From contig NZ_VIWX01000001.1 in NCBI RefSeq assembly GCF_007829955.1, forward strand, positions 434,001 through 498,000: a stretch of DNA of 64,000 bases. Direction: 5' to 3'. Of this stretch, positions 25,997-35,022 are shown piece by piece. Under the pieces are notes generated by a model. That model was not told where the DNA came from. It worked only from the letters and a program-made list of their open reading frames with translations, and searched no databases. A program made the translations under genes and the position numbers. Positions within the stretch are counted from its first letter, which is position 1. Each line of letters opens with the position of its first letter. This stretch comes from Saccharopolyspora dendranthemae. GTDB taxonomy: Bacteria > Actinomycetota > Actinomycetes > Mycobacteriales > Pseudonocardiaceae.

Positions 25997-26129
25997 TGCG
26001 GCCGCTGTTTCAGGTGTGGGACTCAGCCCGCACCGCCGCGGGTTCTCACACGCCGTCTGGCGAGTACGCCGCGACGCCGTGTATTGGCATACAAAAGGAG
26101 TGGCGCACGGAGTCCAGACGGCGTGTGAG
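25997..26129. repeat. Repeat family 2, copy b (core plus long hairpin)
   Basis: The core 'gtttcaggtgtgggactcag' (about 26006-26025) matches the core of copy a. It is followed by a 16-bp perfect inverted repeat, CTCACACGCCGTCTGG (26045-26060) and CCAGACGGCGTGTGAG (26114-26129), around 53 bases that include the small palindrome TGTATTGGCATACA and an AAAAGGAG. It lies between the convergent snapalysin and M1 peptidase genes. Confidence 0.7.
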
Positions 26130-26175
26130 GTTCCGCCACCCGCACCGCCAAGCAAAGCAATTCTGCAATGACCCC

Positions 26176-27483
26176 TCAGGCCGGTAGCGGCGGCAGCTCG
26201 GTCCGGTCCAGCCACGCGGTGAAGAACCCGTCCAGGTCGCGGTTCGCGTGTTCGCCCGCCAGGGCTGTGAAGTCCGCGGTCGTCACCGCGCCGTGCCGGT
26301 GCTCGGTCGCCCAGCGCCGCAGCAGCTCGAAGAACGGCTCGTCGCCGAGTTCGTGCCGCAGCGCGTGCAGGGTGAGGGCACCGCGCTTGTAGACCTGGGG
26401 GTCGAACATCCGGGACGCGCCCGGGTCGCCGATGCGGAGGTCCGCGGCGATCCGGGCGTGCCAGTCCGCGGCGTGCGCCTGCGCGGCCGGCCCGCCCGAG
26501 CGCTCCGACCACAGCCACTCGGCGTAGGTCGCGAAGCCCTCGTTGAGCCAGATGTGCCGCCAGTCGGCGATCGTGACGCTGTTGCCGCACCACTGGTGCG
26601 CGAGCTCGTGCACCACGAGCCTCTCGTGGGTGCGCTGCCCGTCGACGTGGTTCGCGCCGAAGATCGACATGCCCTGCGCCTCGACCGGGTCCTCGAGCTC
26701 GTCATCGGTGATCACCACGACGTACTCGTCGAACGGGTACGGACCGAACAACCCGCTCAGGCAGTCCATGATCTCGCCGTGCCTGCCGAAGTCGACCGCG
26801 TAGAGCTCCTTGAGCCGCGCCGGGATCGCCGCTCGCTGCGGCACTTCCCCGTCGGCCAGCTCCACGTCGGTGTAAGGCCCGACCTGGACGCTCATCAGGT
26901 AGGTCGAGGTCGGCTCGGGTCGCTCGAAGACGTGCGTCGTGGTGCTGCCGCGCTGCTTGCGGGACAGCAGGTTTCCGGTCACCTGCACCGAGAACGGCGA
27001 TGCCGCGGTGAACGAGACCCGGTAGGAGGCCTTGTCGGCCGGGTGGTCGTTGCAGGGGAACCACGACGGCGCCCCGATCGGCTGCGCGGCGACCATGGAT
27101 CCTTCGGTGAGCTCTTCCCACCCGATCTCGCCCCACCGGCCGCGCACCGGCCGCGGCGTGCCCGAATACCGGACCTCCACGCGGAATTCGGTTCCTTCGG
27201 CGATGGGTCGCTGCGGTCGGACGCGCAGCTTCCCGCCGCTGTGGGTGTGCTTGGCCGGCTTGCCGTCCACCAGGACCCGCCGGACCCGCAGGTCGGCGAG
27301 GTCGAGGCTGAAGCGCGAGAGACCCTGCGTGCTGACCGCGGTGATCCGCGCGTCACCGCTGAGGCGGTTCGGCCCCACCTGGTAGTCCAGTTCGAGGTCG
27401 TAGTGCTCGACGCGGTACCCGCCGTTGCCGTGTTCGGGGAGGTAGGAGTCGGCGGACCGGTCCTCGCCCGGTGCAGCGCTCAC
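26176..27483 (-). CDS. M1-family zinc aminopeptidase, coupled to Pls-like NRPS
   Basis: A 435-aa M1 metallopeptidase, shorter than PepN-type enzymes and lacking their C-terminal helical domain. The N-terminal beta domain (about 1-190) leads to the exopeptidase region GMSIFGANHV (in place of GAMEN) and the zinc site HELAHQWCGNSVTIADWRHI, followed by the third ligand in WLNEGFATYAEW. No signal peptide is visible. GTG 27483 overlaps the stop of the Pls-like synthetase as GTGA, so the two are translationally coupled. From memory, the epsilon-poly-lysine-degrading enzyme of Streptomyces albulus is also M1-related and linked to pls; a self-protection or product-trimming role is my inference. Confidence 0.85.
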   Translation of the reverse strand: MSAAPGEDRSADSYLPEHGNGGYRVEHYDLELDYQVGPNRLSGDARITAVSTQGLSRFSLDLADLRVRRVLVDGKPAKHTHSGGKLRVRPQRPIAEGTEFRVEVRYSGTPRPVRGRWGEIGWEELTEGSMVAAQPIGAPSWFPCNDHPADKASYRVSFTAASPFSVQVTGNLLSRKQRGSTTTHVFERPEPTSTYLMSVQVGPYTDVELADGEVPQRAAIPARLKELYAVDFGRHGEIMDCLSGLFGPYPFDEYVVVITDDELEDPVEAQGMSIFGANHVDGQRTHERLVVHELAHQWCGNSVTIADWRHIWLNEGFATYAEWLWSERSGGPAAQAHAADWHARIAADLRIGDPGASRMFDPQVYKRGALTLHALRHELGDEPFFELLRRWATEHRHGAVTTADFTALAGEHANRDLDGFFTAWLDRTELPPLPA

Positions 27484-30400
27484 CGGTTGGATCCCTTCTG
27501 CCAGTTGGTGATCGGGTTGCCGAGCCAGCGCGTGCGCGCGGGGACCTCGTCACCTCGGGTCACCAGCGAGCCGGGCCCGATGGTGGTGTCCGCGCCGATG
27601 CTCGCGCCGGGCAGCACGATCCCGTGCGGCCCCAGCGTAGCTCCGGCATCGAGCCGGACCTCGTCCAACCGCATGACGCGATCGTGGAACAGGTGGGTCT
27701 GCACCACGCAGCCGCGGTTGACCGTCGCACCGGCCCCGAGCCGCACGAGGTCGGCTTCGGGCAGCCAGTAGGTCTCCAGCCACACGCCGCGCCCGATCTT
27801 CGCGCCCATGGCGCGCTGCCACATCGTCAGCACCGGAGTTCCGGCGGCGGCCCGCAGCAACCACGGAACCGCCAGCACCTCCACGAACATGTCCGCCAAC
27901 TCGGTCCGCCACACGAACGAGCACCACAGCGGGCGCTCCCCCGCGCGGTAACGGCCCATGAGCGCCCACTTCACCGCGATCGCCACGGCACCGGCGAGCA
28001 GACCCACCGCCAGCATCACGGGCCCGGCCAGCAGCGCCGCGCCCAGCAGGCCGAAGCGGGCGTGCAGGTGCGCCAGCGCGGCGAGCGCCAGCAGCGCCAG
28101 CGCCGCGCTGAGGACCACCGGAACGATCCGGAACAGCTCGACGCACGCGCGGGCGAGCTTGAGCCGCAGCGGCGGCGCGAACGTCCGGCTGCGGTCGGCC
28201 GAGTCGACGGACCTGCGCAACGGCATCGGGGGCATCCCGAGCCAGGACGAGCCCTTCTTCGCCTTGCGCGGGGTCGACGAGAGCACGCCCACCAGACCCC
28301 GCTTGGGCACCCGCCGACCTGCCGCGGTCATCCCGGAGTTGCCGAGGAAGGCCTGCTTGCCGATCCGCGCCGGGGCGACGTGCAACCAACCGCCGCCGAG
28401 GTCGTAGGTGGCGACCATGGTGTCGTCGGCGAGGAACGCGCCGTCGGCGACGTAGGTCATCTTCGGCAGCGCGAGCACGGTGGAGGCCTCCACGTCACGG
28501 CCGATCTTCGCGCCCAGCAGCCGCAGCCACGCGGGCGTCAGCAGGCTCGCGTACAGCGGGAACAGGCCGACGCGCGCCATGTCCATCAGCCGCTCGGTCG
28601 TCCACACCTGCCACGCCACGCGGCCGTGGACCGGGTGGAAGCCCTCCTGCACCCCGATGCTCAGCGCGCGCACGCAGACCAGCACCAGCAGCGCGTAGGC
28701 CGCGAAGTAGGTCGCGCTCGCCAGCGGCACGACCGGCACGGTCCGCAGGGCCGCCGAGGCCAGGTCCGGCGCATCGGCGATCGCGCGGCCGATCATGATC
28801 ACACCGGGTGCCGCCGCCAGCGCCGGGAGCAACCCGAGCAGCATCGAGGCCACGCCGTAGAGCGCGATCCAGGCGCGCGAGCGCGGCGGACGGCTCGACG
28901 GCCACGCCAGCGCGGACTTGCCCACCCTGCTCGCCGGGGAGCCCGACCAGCGCTGCCCGGCGGGCACCGAGCCGTGCACCGTGGATCCGGCCGCGATCTC
29001 GGCGCGCTTGCCGATCCGCGCTCCGGGCAGCAGCGTGCTGCGCGCACCGACGCGGGAACCGGCACCGATGCGGATCTTGCCGATGTGCACCCGATCCCCT
29101 TCGACCCAGTGACCGGAGAGATCGACCTCGGGTTCGACCGCGGCTCCCCTGCCGATCTTGAGCATGCCGGTGATCGGCGGTGGCGAGTGCAGGTCGACGT
29201 CGTCGGCGATGGTCGCCCCCAGCGCCCGCGCGTAGTACGCGGTCCACGACGCGCCGGAAACTCCTGTGGCACCGGAGAACTCGGCGAGCTGCTGGGCCGT
29301 CCACAGTCGCAAGTGGACGTTGCCGCCGCGCGGGTAGCTGCCGGGCCGGACGCCGTCGAGCAGCAGCCGGGCACCCAGCGCCGAGATCGTGATGCGCCCG
29401 GCCGGTGTGAACAGCACCAGCCAGGACGCCGCGATCAGCCACCACGGCGCGGTCGGCAGGAAGTGCACCGGACCGGCCCACGCCAGCACGGTGCCGATCG
29501 CCGCGAGCGCGGTCAGCCACCGCAGTCCCACGAGCGAGAGCATCGGGATCGTGATGAGCAGCTGCAGCAGCCCGGTCCGGCGCGGTGTCGGCGCCACCTC
29601 GTGCTGCGAGTTCTCGGTGTCGGCGTCGAGAGCGTCGAGGTGCTCGGCGAGCCCGCCGAGGGTGGGCTGCTGGTAGATGTCGGCCACCGACACCTGGGGG
29701 TGGCGCAGCCGGATGCGGGCGATCAGCTGCGCCGCAGTGAGGCTGCCGCCTCCGCTGGCGAAGAAGTCCGCCGCCGGGTCGGTGACCTCGACGCCGAGGA
29801 TCTCCGACCAGCCCTCCGCGAGCCACGATTCCGTGCCGGTCAGCGCGGAGGACTCGCCGGAGGTCGCGGTGGGCAGCGGCCACGGCAGCGCTGCCCGGTC
29901 GACCTTGCCGGACGTCCGGGTGGGCAGGTCCTCGACGGCCGCCAGCAGCGGGACCAGCGCCGCGGGCAGCCTCTCCTGGAGCTGCTGCACCGAGGTGTCG
30001 TGGTCGAACTCCCCGGTGCCCGGGACGACGTAGCCCACCAGGACCTGGTTGCCCGCCGCCGTGGTCTGCACGGCGGAGGCGGCTCCGGCGACGCCGGGCA
30101 GGGCCGCCAGCGCCGCGTCGACCTCACCGAGCTCGATGCGGCGTCCGCCGAGCTTGACCTGCTCGTCGGCGCGACCGACGAACACCAGGCCCTCGGGTTC
30201 GGCGCGCACCAGGTCGCCGCTGCGGTAGGCGCGGGACCAGCCCAGGGACGGCAGCGGCGCGAACTTCTCAGCGTCCTTCGCGGGGTCCAGGTAGCGGGCG
30301 AGACCGGCACCGCCGATGACCAGCTCACCGGAACCGCCCATCTCGACCGGTTCTCCCCGCTCGTCGACCACGGCGAGCTGCCAGCCGTCCAGCGGGAGTC

Positions 30401-31373
30401 CGATCCGGACCGCGTCCTCGGCGCTGAGCCGCGCCGCCGAGGCCACCACGGTCGTCTCGGTGGGGCCGTAGGTGTTCCACACCTCGCGACCTTCGACGTC
30501 CAGGCGCTCGGCGAGCTCCTGCGGGCACGCCTCCCCGCCGAGGATGAGCAGCCGGACCTCTTCCAGAGCCTCCACCGGCCACAACGCGGCCAGGGTCGGC
30601 ACGGTGGACACGACGGTGATCCGCTGCGCCACCAGCCACGGGCCGAGGTCGACGCCGGTGCGCACCAGGGCGCGGGGCGCGGGCACCAGACATCCGCCGT
30701 ACCGCCACGCGAGCCACATCTCCTCGCACGAGGCGTCGAACGCCACCGACAACCCGGCCAGCACCCGGTCACCGGGACCGATGGGTTCCTCGGCGAGGAA
30801 CAAGCGAGCCTCCGCGTCGACGAACGCGGCGGCGGAGCCGTGGCTGACCGCGACGCCCTTGGGCTTGCCGGTGGAGCCGGAGGTGAAGATGATCCACGCG
30901 TCGTCGCTCGCGGCGGGTTCGCCGGGCTTCCCGCCCGGCTCGCCCTGAAGTTCCAGGCCACCTCCGGTGCTCAGCACGGCGCACACGTCGGCTTCGGTGA
31001 AGACCAGGTCGACCCGGTCCGCGGGGTCGTCGGCGTCGACCGGCACGTAGGCCGCGCCCGCGGCCAGCACCCCGAGGATCGAGACGTAGAGCTCGGCGGT
31101 TCCCGAGGCGATGTGAATTCCGACCCGGTCACCGGTGCCGATGCCGGATCCGGCGAGTCGCTTGCGCACGGCGTCGACCTCGACGGCCAGGCGGCGGTAG
31201 GTCAGCGCGGCGGTGCCGTCGTCGATCGCGGGCGCGTCCGGGTACCGCTCGGCGGTGGCGCGGAGGACGTCGACGAGGGTTCGCCGCTCCGGCGCGGAGC
31301 CCGGCGAGTACACGGCGATGGCCGTGGATTCCGGGGATTCGTACGGGTTTTCACGTGCCGTGGTCAGCGTCAC
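27480..31373 (-). CDS. Pls/PosA-type non-ribosomal peptide synthetase (A-PCP-membrane domain)
   Basis: 1297 aa with the architecture of poly-lysine synthetase Pls: adenylation domain (about 30-520; IFTSGSTGKPKGVAVSHG, NTYGPTETT, SGDLVRAE, TSGKVDR), carrier domain (about 530-610; GGGSLTA, phosphopantetheine Ser544), then about 680 residues with several membrane helices and three soluble blocks, partly hexapeptide left-handed helix repeats such as IGAGSRVGARSTLLPGARIG. There is no ordinary condensation or thioesterase domain; in Pls this C-terminal part links amino acids one by one. By alignment to PheA I read the specificity residues as D-A-E-S-I-G-T-V-V-K, close to a lysine code as I recall it. 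Start GTG 31373 lacks a clear ribosome site. It is coupled to an M1 peptidase gene. Confidence 0.88.
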   Translation of the reverse strand: MTLTTARENPYESPESTAIAVYSPGSAPERRTLVDVLRATAERYPDAPAIDDGTAALTYRRLAVEVDAVRKRLAGSGIGTGDRVGIHIASGTAELYVSILGVLAAGAAYVPVDADDPADRVDLVFTEADVCAVLSTGGGLELQGEPGGKPGEPAASDDAWIIFTSGSTGKPKGVAVSHGSAAAFVDAEARLFLAEEPIGPGDRVLAGLSVAFDASCEEMWLAWRYGGCLVPAPRALVRTGVDLGPWLVAQRITVVSTVPTLAALWPVEALEEVRLLILGGEACPQELAERLDVEGREVWNTYGPTETTVVASAARLSAEDAVRIGLPLDGWQLAVVDERGEPVEMGGSGELVIGGAGLARYLDPAKDAEKFAPLPSLGWSRAYRSGDLVRAEPEGLVFVGRADEQVKLGGRRIELGEVDAALAALPGVAGAASAVQTTAAGNQVLVGYVVPGTGEFDHDTSVQQLQERLPAALVPLLAAVEDLPTRTSGKVDRAALPWPLPTATSGESSALTGTESWLAEGWSEILGVEVTDPAADFFASGGGSLTAAQLIARIRLRHPQVSVADIYQQPTLGGLAEHLDALDADTENSQHEVAPTPRRTGLLQLLITIPMLSLVGLRWLTALAAIGTVLAWAGPVHFLPTAPWWLIAASWLVLFTPAGRITISALGARLLLDGVRPGSYPRGGNVHLRLWTAQQLAEFSGATGVSGASWTAYYARALGATIADDVDLHSPPPITGMLKIGRGAAVEPEVDLSGHWVEGDRVHIGKIRIGAGSRVGARSTLLPGARIGKRAEIAAGSTVHGSVPAGQRWSGSPASRVGKSALAWPSSRPPRSRAWIALYGVASMLLGLLPALAAAPGVIMIGRAIADAPDLASAALRTVPVVPLASATYFAAYALLVLVCVRALSIGVQEGFHPVHGRVAWQVWTTERLMDMARVGLFPLYASLLTPAWLRLLGAKIGRDVEASTVLALPKMTYVADGAFLADDTMVATYDLGGGWLHVAPARIGKQAFLGNSGMTAAGRRVPKRGLVGVLSSTPRKAKKGSSWLGMPPMPLRRSVDSADRSRTFAPPLRLKLARACVELFRIVPVVLSAALALLALAALAHLHARFGLLGAALLAGPVMLAVGLLAGAVAIAVKWALMGRYRAGERPLWCSFVWRTELADMFVEVLAVPWLLRAAAGTPVLTMWQRAMGAKIGRGVWLETYWLPEADLVRLGAGATVNRGCVVQTHLFHDRVMRLDEVRLDAGATLGPHGIVLPGASIGADTTIGPGSLVTRGDEVPARTRWLGNPITNWQKGSNR

Positions 31374-31680
31374 CGCGCCCGCCGTTCGGCCGGCAGCATG
31401 GCTCCGCGATCGCGAACAGGTCGTGCACCCACGGCGTGTCTCTCCTGTCGTCCGAGCGCGTGCTCCGCATGAGGCACGCGCGGCAGACCATCCAGCCTAC
31501 GAGCTCCTGATCGGAGATGCCCTCGTCATCCCCTGATCAAGTGCCGGTCCTCACACCCGCCGCTGCTCGGAGAGGTGCCCGGCGGCCGACCCGTCGGACA
31601 GGGTCGATGGTCCCTGGACGCCGGCTGTGGCGCGGGACACAGTTTGTTGGCGATTTTCACCCTCCCCGGGGCAGGCGGTC
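31374..31680. other. Divergent intergenic region, Pls-like NRPS / sugar dehydrogenase
   Basis: These 307 bases separate two divergent genes and should carry both promoters. I see no gene, strong hairpin or recognisable operator in them. Confidence 0.4.
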
Positions 31681-34491
31681 ATGAGCAGCAGCAGGCGATC
31701 CGCAGCGAGCGCGGTGCTGTGCGCGCTCGCGATGGCGGCCGGACTGATGACCGTCGCAACACCCCAACCGGCCGCGGCCGCGCCCGCGTTGCCGCCCGGA
31801 TTCGTGCTGCGCGACCAGCCCAGCGGGCAAGGGGCCTACGACCTGACCGACTTCACCTACCTGCCGGACAGCAGCGTGCTCAGCACCGGCAAGCAGGGCA
31901 AGGTCGCGTGGGTCTCGCCCAGCGGGAAGGTCAACACCCTGGGCACCCTGCCGGTCGACACCGTGCAGGACCTCGGGCTGGTCGGCGTCGCGGCCGCGCC
32001 CGACTTCCCGACCTCCCGGCAGATCTACCTGGCTCGCGCCGTTCCCGATGCCGCCGACGGCTACCTGCTGCGGCTGTCGGCCTGGACGGTGGAGGGGAGT
32101 CCGGAGCCGACGCGGATCGTCAACGAGCGGGTGATCTTCGAGACCAGGAGCTTCTCCGACGTCCACGCCATCACCGGCATCGTCGCCGCGCAGGACGGCA
32201 CGCTCTGGGTGTCCATCGGTGATCTGGCGAGCTTCCGGTTCACCGATCCCGCCGCGTTCCAGACCTTCAACCTGGACTCGCCTGCGGGCAAGATCGTGCA
32301 CATCACGCCGGATGGTCGCGGGGTCGCGGGCAACCCGCACTACCAGGCGTCGGACCCGGCGTCGTGGCGCAGCCGCGTGTACGCGGCCGGTTTCCGCAGT
32401 CCGTTCCGCCTGTCGCTGGACCCCTCCACCGGGACGCCGGTCGTCGGCGACGTCGGCTACGGCACGTGGGAGGAGGTCGACTTCGTGCGCCCCGGTCAGA
32501 ACTACAAGTGGCCGTGCTGGGAGGGCGACCACCTCGCCCCCGGCTACGCCGACCGGCCCGAGTGCGCCAACGTCGCCAACACTCCCCCGGTGTGGGAGTA
32601 CCGCCACGGCAGCGGGATCGACGAGGGCAACAGCGTCACCGGCGGGATCGTCTACCGCGGCGAGAGCTACCCGGACTCCTACCGCGGCGCGTACTTCTTC
32701 GGCGACTACAGCCAGCGCAAGATGTGGAGCCTGCGGATGGACGAGCAAGGCCGGCTGGTGCAGCCACCGCAGAGCCCACCGCTGGGCACCGACATCGGCG
32801 GGCCGGTCAAGTTCGAGGCCGCGCCCAACGGCGACGTGGTCTACGCCGACATCTACAGCGGCTCGCTGCGCAGGCTCAGCTACTCCGCCGCCAACAACCC
32901 GCCGATCGCCGCGGCGACCACCACCACGGATCCGACGACCCGCACGGTCACCTTCGACGGTTCGGGGTCGATCGACTTCGACGGCGACGCGCTGAGCTAC
33001 GAGTGGGACTTCGGCGACGGCACCACGGGCGCAGGAGTCCGCGCGACGCACACCTACGCGCCCGGCACCCCGCGCTTCACCGCCCGGCTGACCGTGCGGG
33101 ACCCGCTCGGCGCGACCGGCCAGGCCGACGTCGTGGTCGCCCCGTCGAACCACTCGCCGGAGCTGACCCTGACCCCACCCGCGCAAGCGGACTTCGCGGT
33201 GGGCGATCCGATCCACCTGACGGCCACCGCGACCGACGCCGAGGACGGCCCGTCGGAGGTGACCTGGACGAGTTCGGTCGTGCACTGCGCGGAGGAGGCC
33301 ACGTGCCACGACCACCCGGGGTCGGGCGGGCAGGGGGAGAACTTCGACTCCGCGTTCACCGACCACCCGGACTCGCGGATGAAGTTCACCGCCACCGCAA
33401 CCGATTCCGAGGGCGTGAGCACCTCGAAGACCTTCACCGCCTTGCCCCGCGAGCACCTGTTGACCTTGACCAGCAACGTCCCCGCGGTGCTGCAGATCCC
33501 CACCGAGGGCGGAGCCAGCTCGGCGAAGGTCACCGAAGGCGCGGAGCTGGACGTGCTGGCGGCGGCCACCGCCACCGACGGCGGGTCGACGTTCGCGAGG
33601 TGGTCCGACGGGCCGGTGGAGCGGTCCAGGATCATCACGATGGGGCCGGGCGATCAGACGCTCAACGCCGAGTACTCCTCCCCGATCGACCAGCGCTACG
33701 ACTCCGATCCCGGGCTGCGCGCGCTGCTGGGACCGCCCGCGGGCCCGGAGGTCACCGACGGTCCGGTGCACTACCGCCCGTACCGCGACGGCAGGCTCTA
33801 CTGGAGCAGGGAGACCGGCGTGCACGAGCTCCACGGCGCGATCCTGCCCAAGTACCTCGAACGCGGCGGGCACGCGTTTCTCGGCGCCCCGACCACGGAC
33901 GAGACGGCCACGCCGGACGAGGTCGGCCGCTACAACCACTTCGCCTTCGGCGCCTCGGTCTACTGGACGCAACCGAATGGTGCGCACGCCGTGTGGGGCG
34001 CGATCCACGAGCAGTGGAGCCGTCTGGGCTGGGAGGCCGGCCCTGTCGGGTATCCGACGACCGACGAGACCGGCACGCCCGACGGCGTCGGCCGCTACAA
34101 CCACTTCGACAAGGCGTCCTCGATCTACTGGACGCCGCAGACCGGCGCGCACGGCACCTGGGGCGCGATCCGCGACCTGTGGAGCCGGCTCGGCTGGGAG
34201 ACCGGACCCCTGGGCTACCCCGCCACCGACGAATCCACCACTCCCGACCAGGTCGGCCGCTACAACCACTTCAGCAAGGCGTCCTCGATCTACTGGACTC
34301 CCCGGACGTGGTCGCACGAGGTCTACGGCCGGATCCGCGAGCGGTGGGCGGCGCTGGGCTGGGAGCGCTCGTACCTGGGTTATCCGACGACCGGGGAGTT
34401 CTCGGTCTCCGGCGGGCGGCAGAACAACTTCGAGCACGGCTACATCCGCTGGAACGCCGCCACCAACTCCGTCATCGACCGGCGCTACTGA
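31681..34491 (+). CDS. Secreted glucose/sorbosone dehydrogenase-like protein with PKD and LGFP repeats
   Basis: A 936-aa exported protein. A signal peptide (MSSSRRSAASAVLCALAMAA, cleavage near AAAAP) is followed by a six-bladed PQQ-type sugar dehydrogenase propeller (about 40-400; GLVGVAAAPDF, RSPFRLSLDP, GYGTWEEVDFV, GGIVYRGESYPDSYRGAYFFGDY). Then come a PKD domain (about 405-495; FDGSGSIDFDGDALSYEWDFGDG), a second Ig-like region and four or five LGFP-type repeats (about 690-930; units like YNHFxKASSIYWTP and GAIRDLWSRLGWE). LGFP repeats are thought to hold proteins in the actinobacterial wall. ATG 31681 begins the signal peptide. It is divergent from the Pls-like gene and probably oxidises wall or external sugars. 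Confidence 0.87.
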   Translation: MSSSRRSAASAVLCALAMAAGLMTVATPQPAAAAPALPPGFVLRDQPSGQGAYDLTDFTYLPDSSVLSTGKQGKVAWVSPSGKVNTLGTLPVDTVQDLGLVGVAAAPDFPTSRQIYLARAVPDAADGYLLRLSAWTVEGSPEPTRIVNERVIFETRSFSDVHAITGIVAAQDGTLWVSIGDLASFRFTDPAAFQTFNLDSPAGKIVHITPDGRGVAGNPHYQASDPASWRSRVYAAGFRSPFRLSLDPSTGTPVVGDVGYGTWEEVDFVRPGQNYKWPCWEGDHLAPGYADRPECANVANTPPVWEYRHGSGIDEGNSVTGGIVYRGESYPDSYRGAYFFGDYSQRKMWSLRMDEQGRLVQPPQSPPLGTDIGGPVKFEAAPNGDVVYADIYSGSLRRLSYSAANNPPIAAATTTTDPTTRTVTFDGSGSIDFDGDALSYEWDFGDGTTGAGVRATHTYAPGTPRFTARLTVRDPLGATGQADVVVAPSNHSPELTLTPPAQADFAVGDPIHLTATATDAEDGPSEVTWTSSVVHCAEEATCHDHPGSGGQGENFDSAFTDHPDSRMKFTATATDSEGVSTSKTFTALPREHLLTLTSNVPAVLQIPTEGGASSAKVTEGAELDVLAAATATDGGSTFARWSDGPVERSRIITMGPGDQTLNAEYSSPIDQRYDSDPGLRALLGPPAGPEVTDGPVHYRPYRDGRLYWSRETGVHELHGAILPKYLERGGHAFLGAPTTDETATPDEVGRYNHFAFGASVYWTQPNGAHAVWGAIHEQWSRLGWEAGPVGYPTTDETGTPDGVGRYNHFDKASSIYWTPQTGAHGTWGAIRDLWSRLGWETGPLGYPATDESTTPDQVGRYNHFSKASSIYWTPRTWSHEVYGRIRERWAALGWERSYLGYPTTGEFSVSGGRQNNFEHGYIRWNAATNSVIDRRY

Positions 34492-34521
34492 GCGCGGACC
34501 CGGCTCGTCGGCAGGGCGAGG

Positions 34522-34968
34522 TCACGGGGCCTCGTGGGGGTTGAGGGCGGTGTAGCCGAAGATGAGGCTCTGCCGGAACAGCGGGCGCTGGACCTCGGGG
34601 ATGGCGGCGAGCATCTCGTCCTCGATCGCCTGGATCAGCTCGTCGCACCGACGCAGGATCTCCCGCCCGGCATCGGTGAGCGAGATCAGCAGCACCCGCC
34701 GGTTGGCGGGATCGCGGTGGCGCTGGATGTGCCCGTGATCCTCCAACCAGCGCACCATCTCGTTCATGGTCTGCGGCGTCACGAACGAGCGGCGGGCGAG
34801 CTGAGCCGAGCTGAGCCCGTCGCGCTGCCGCAGCGCGGTCAGCGCCGTGAACTGCAACGTGGTCAGTCCGTGCGGGCGCAGAGCCTCGTCCATCCGCGCC
34901 CGGATCGCCAGCTCCAGGCGCTTGACGAGGTAGAGGGTGCGCGGCTCGGCGTGGTGGTGGCTGGTCAC
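34522..34968 (-). CDS. MarR-family transcriptional regulator
   Basis: About 148 aa. A winged helix spans about 35-115, with LTTLQFTALTALRQRDGLSS, recognition-helix region RRSFVTPQTMNEMVRWLE and wing RHRDPANRRVLLISLTDAG. It lies 54 bases downstream of the hydroxycinnamoyl-CoA hydratase-lyase gene on the same strand. MarR proteins such as CouR and FerC/FerR regulate hydroxycinnamate genes in response to the CoA thioester, so the same role is likely here. GTG 34968 is chosen by family length; a GTG at 35019, three bases after the upstream stop, is a possible coupled start. Confidence 0.82.
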   Translation of the reverse strand: MTSHHHAEPRTLYLVKRLELAIRARMDEALRPHGLTTLQFTALTALRQRDGLSSAQLARRSFVTPQTMNEMVRWLEDHGHIQRHRDPANRRVLLISLTDAGREILRRCDELIQAIEDEMLAAIPEVQRPLFRQSLIFGYTALNPHEAP

Positions 34969-35022
34969 CGCCCCATCATCGCGCACGCCCTCGGGGATCC
35001 GCTCGCGCCGCCCCTCCACCGG

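Noticed and set aside
27471..31472. Very long open frame on the plus strand opposite the Pls-like synthetase
   Set aside because: It is rich in Arg, Gly, His and Gln with no motif, a typical antisense shadow of a GC-rich gene. The minus strand has complete A and PCP motifs.
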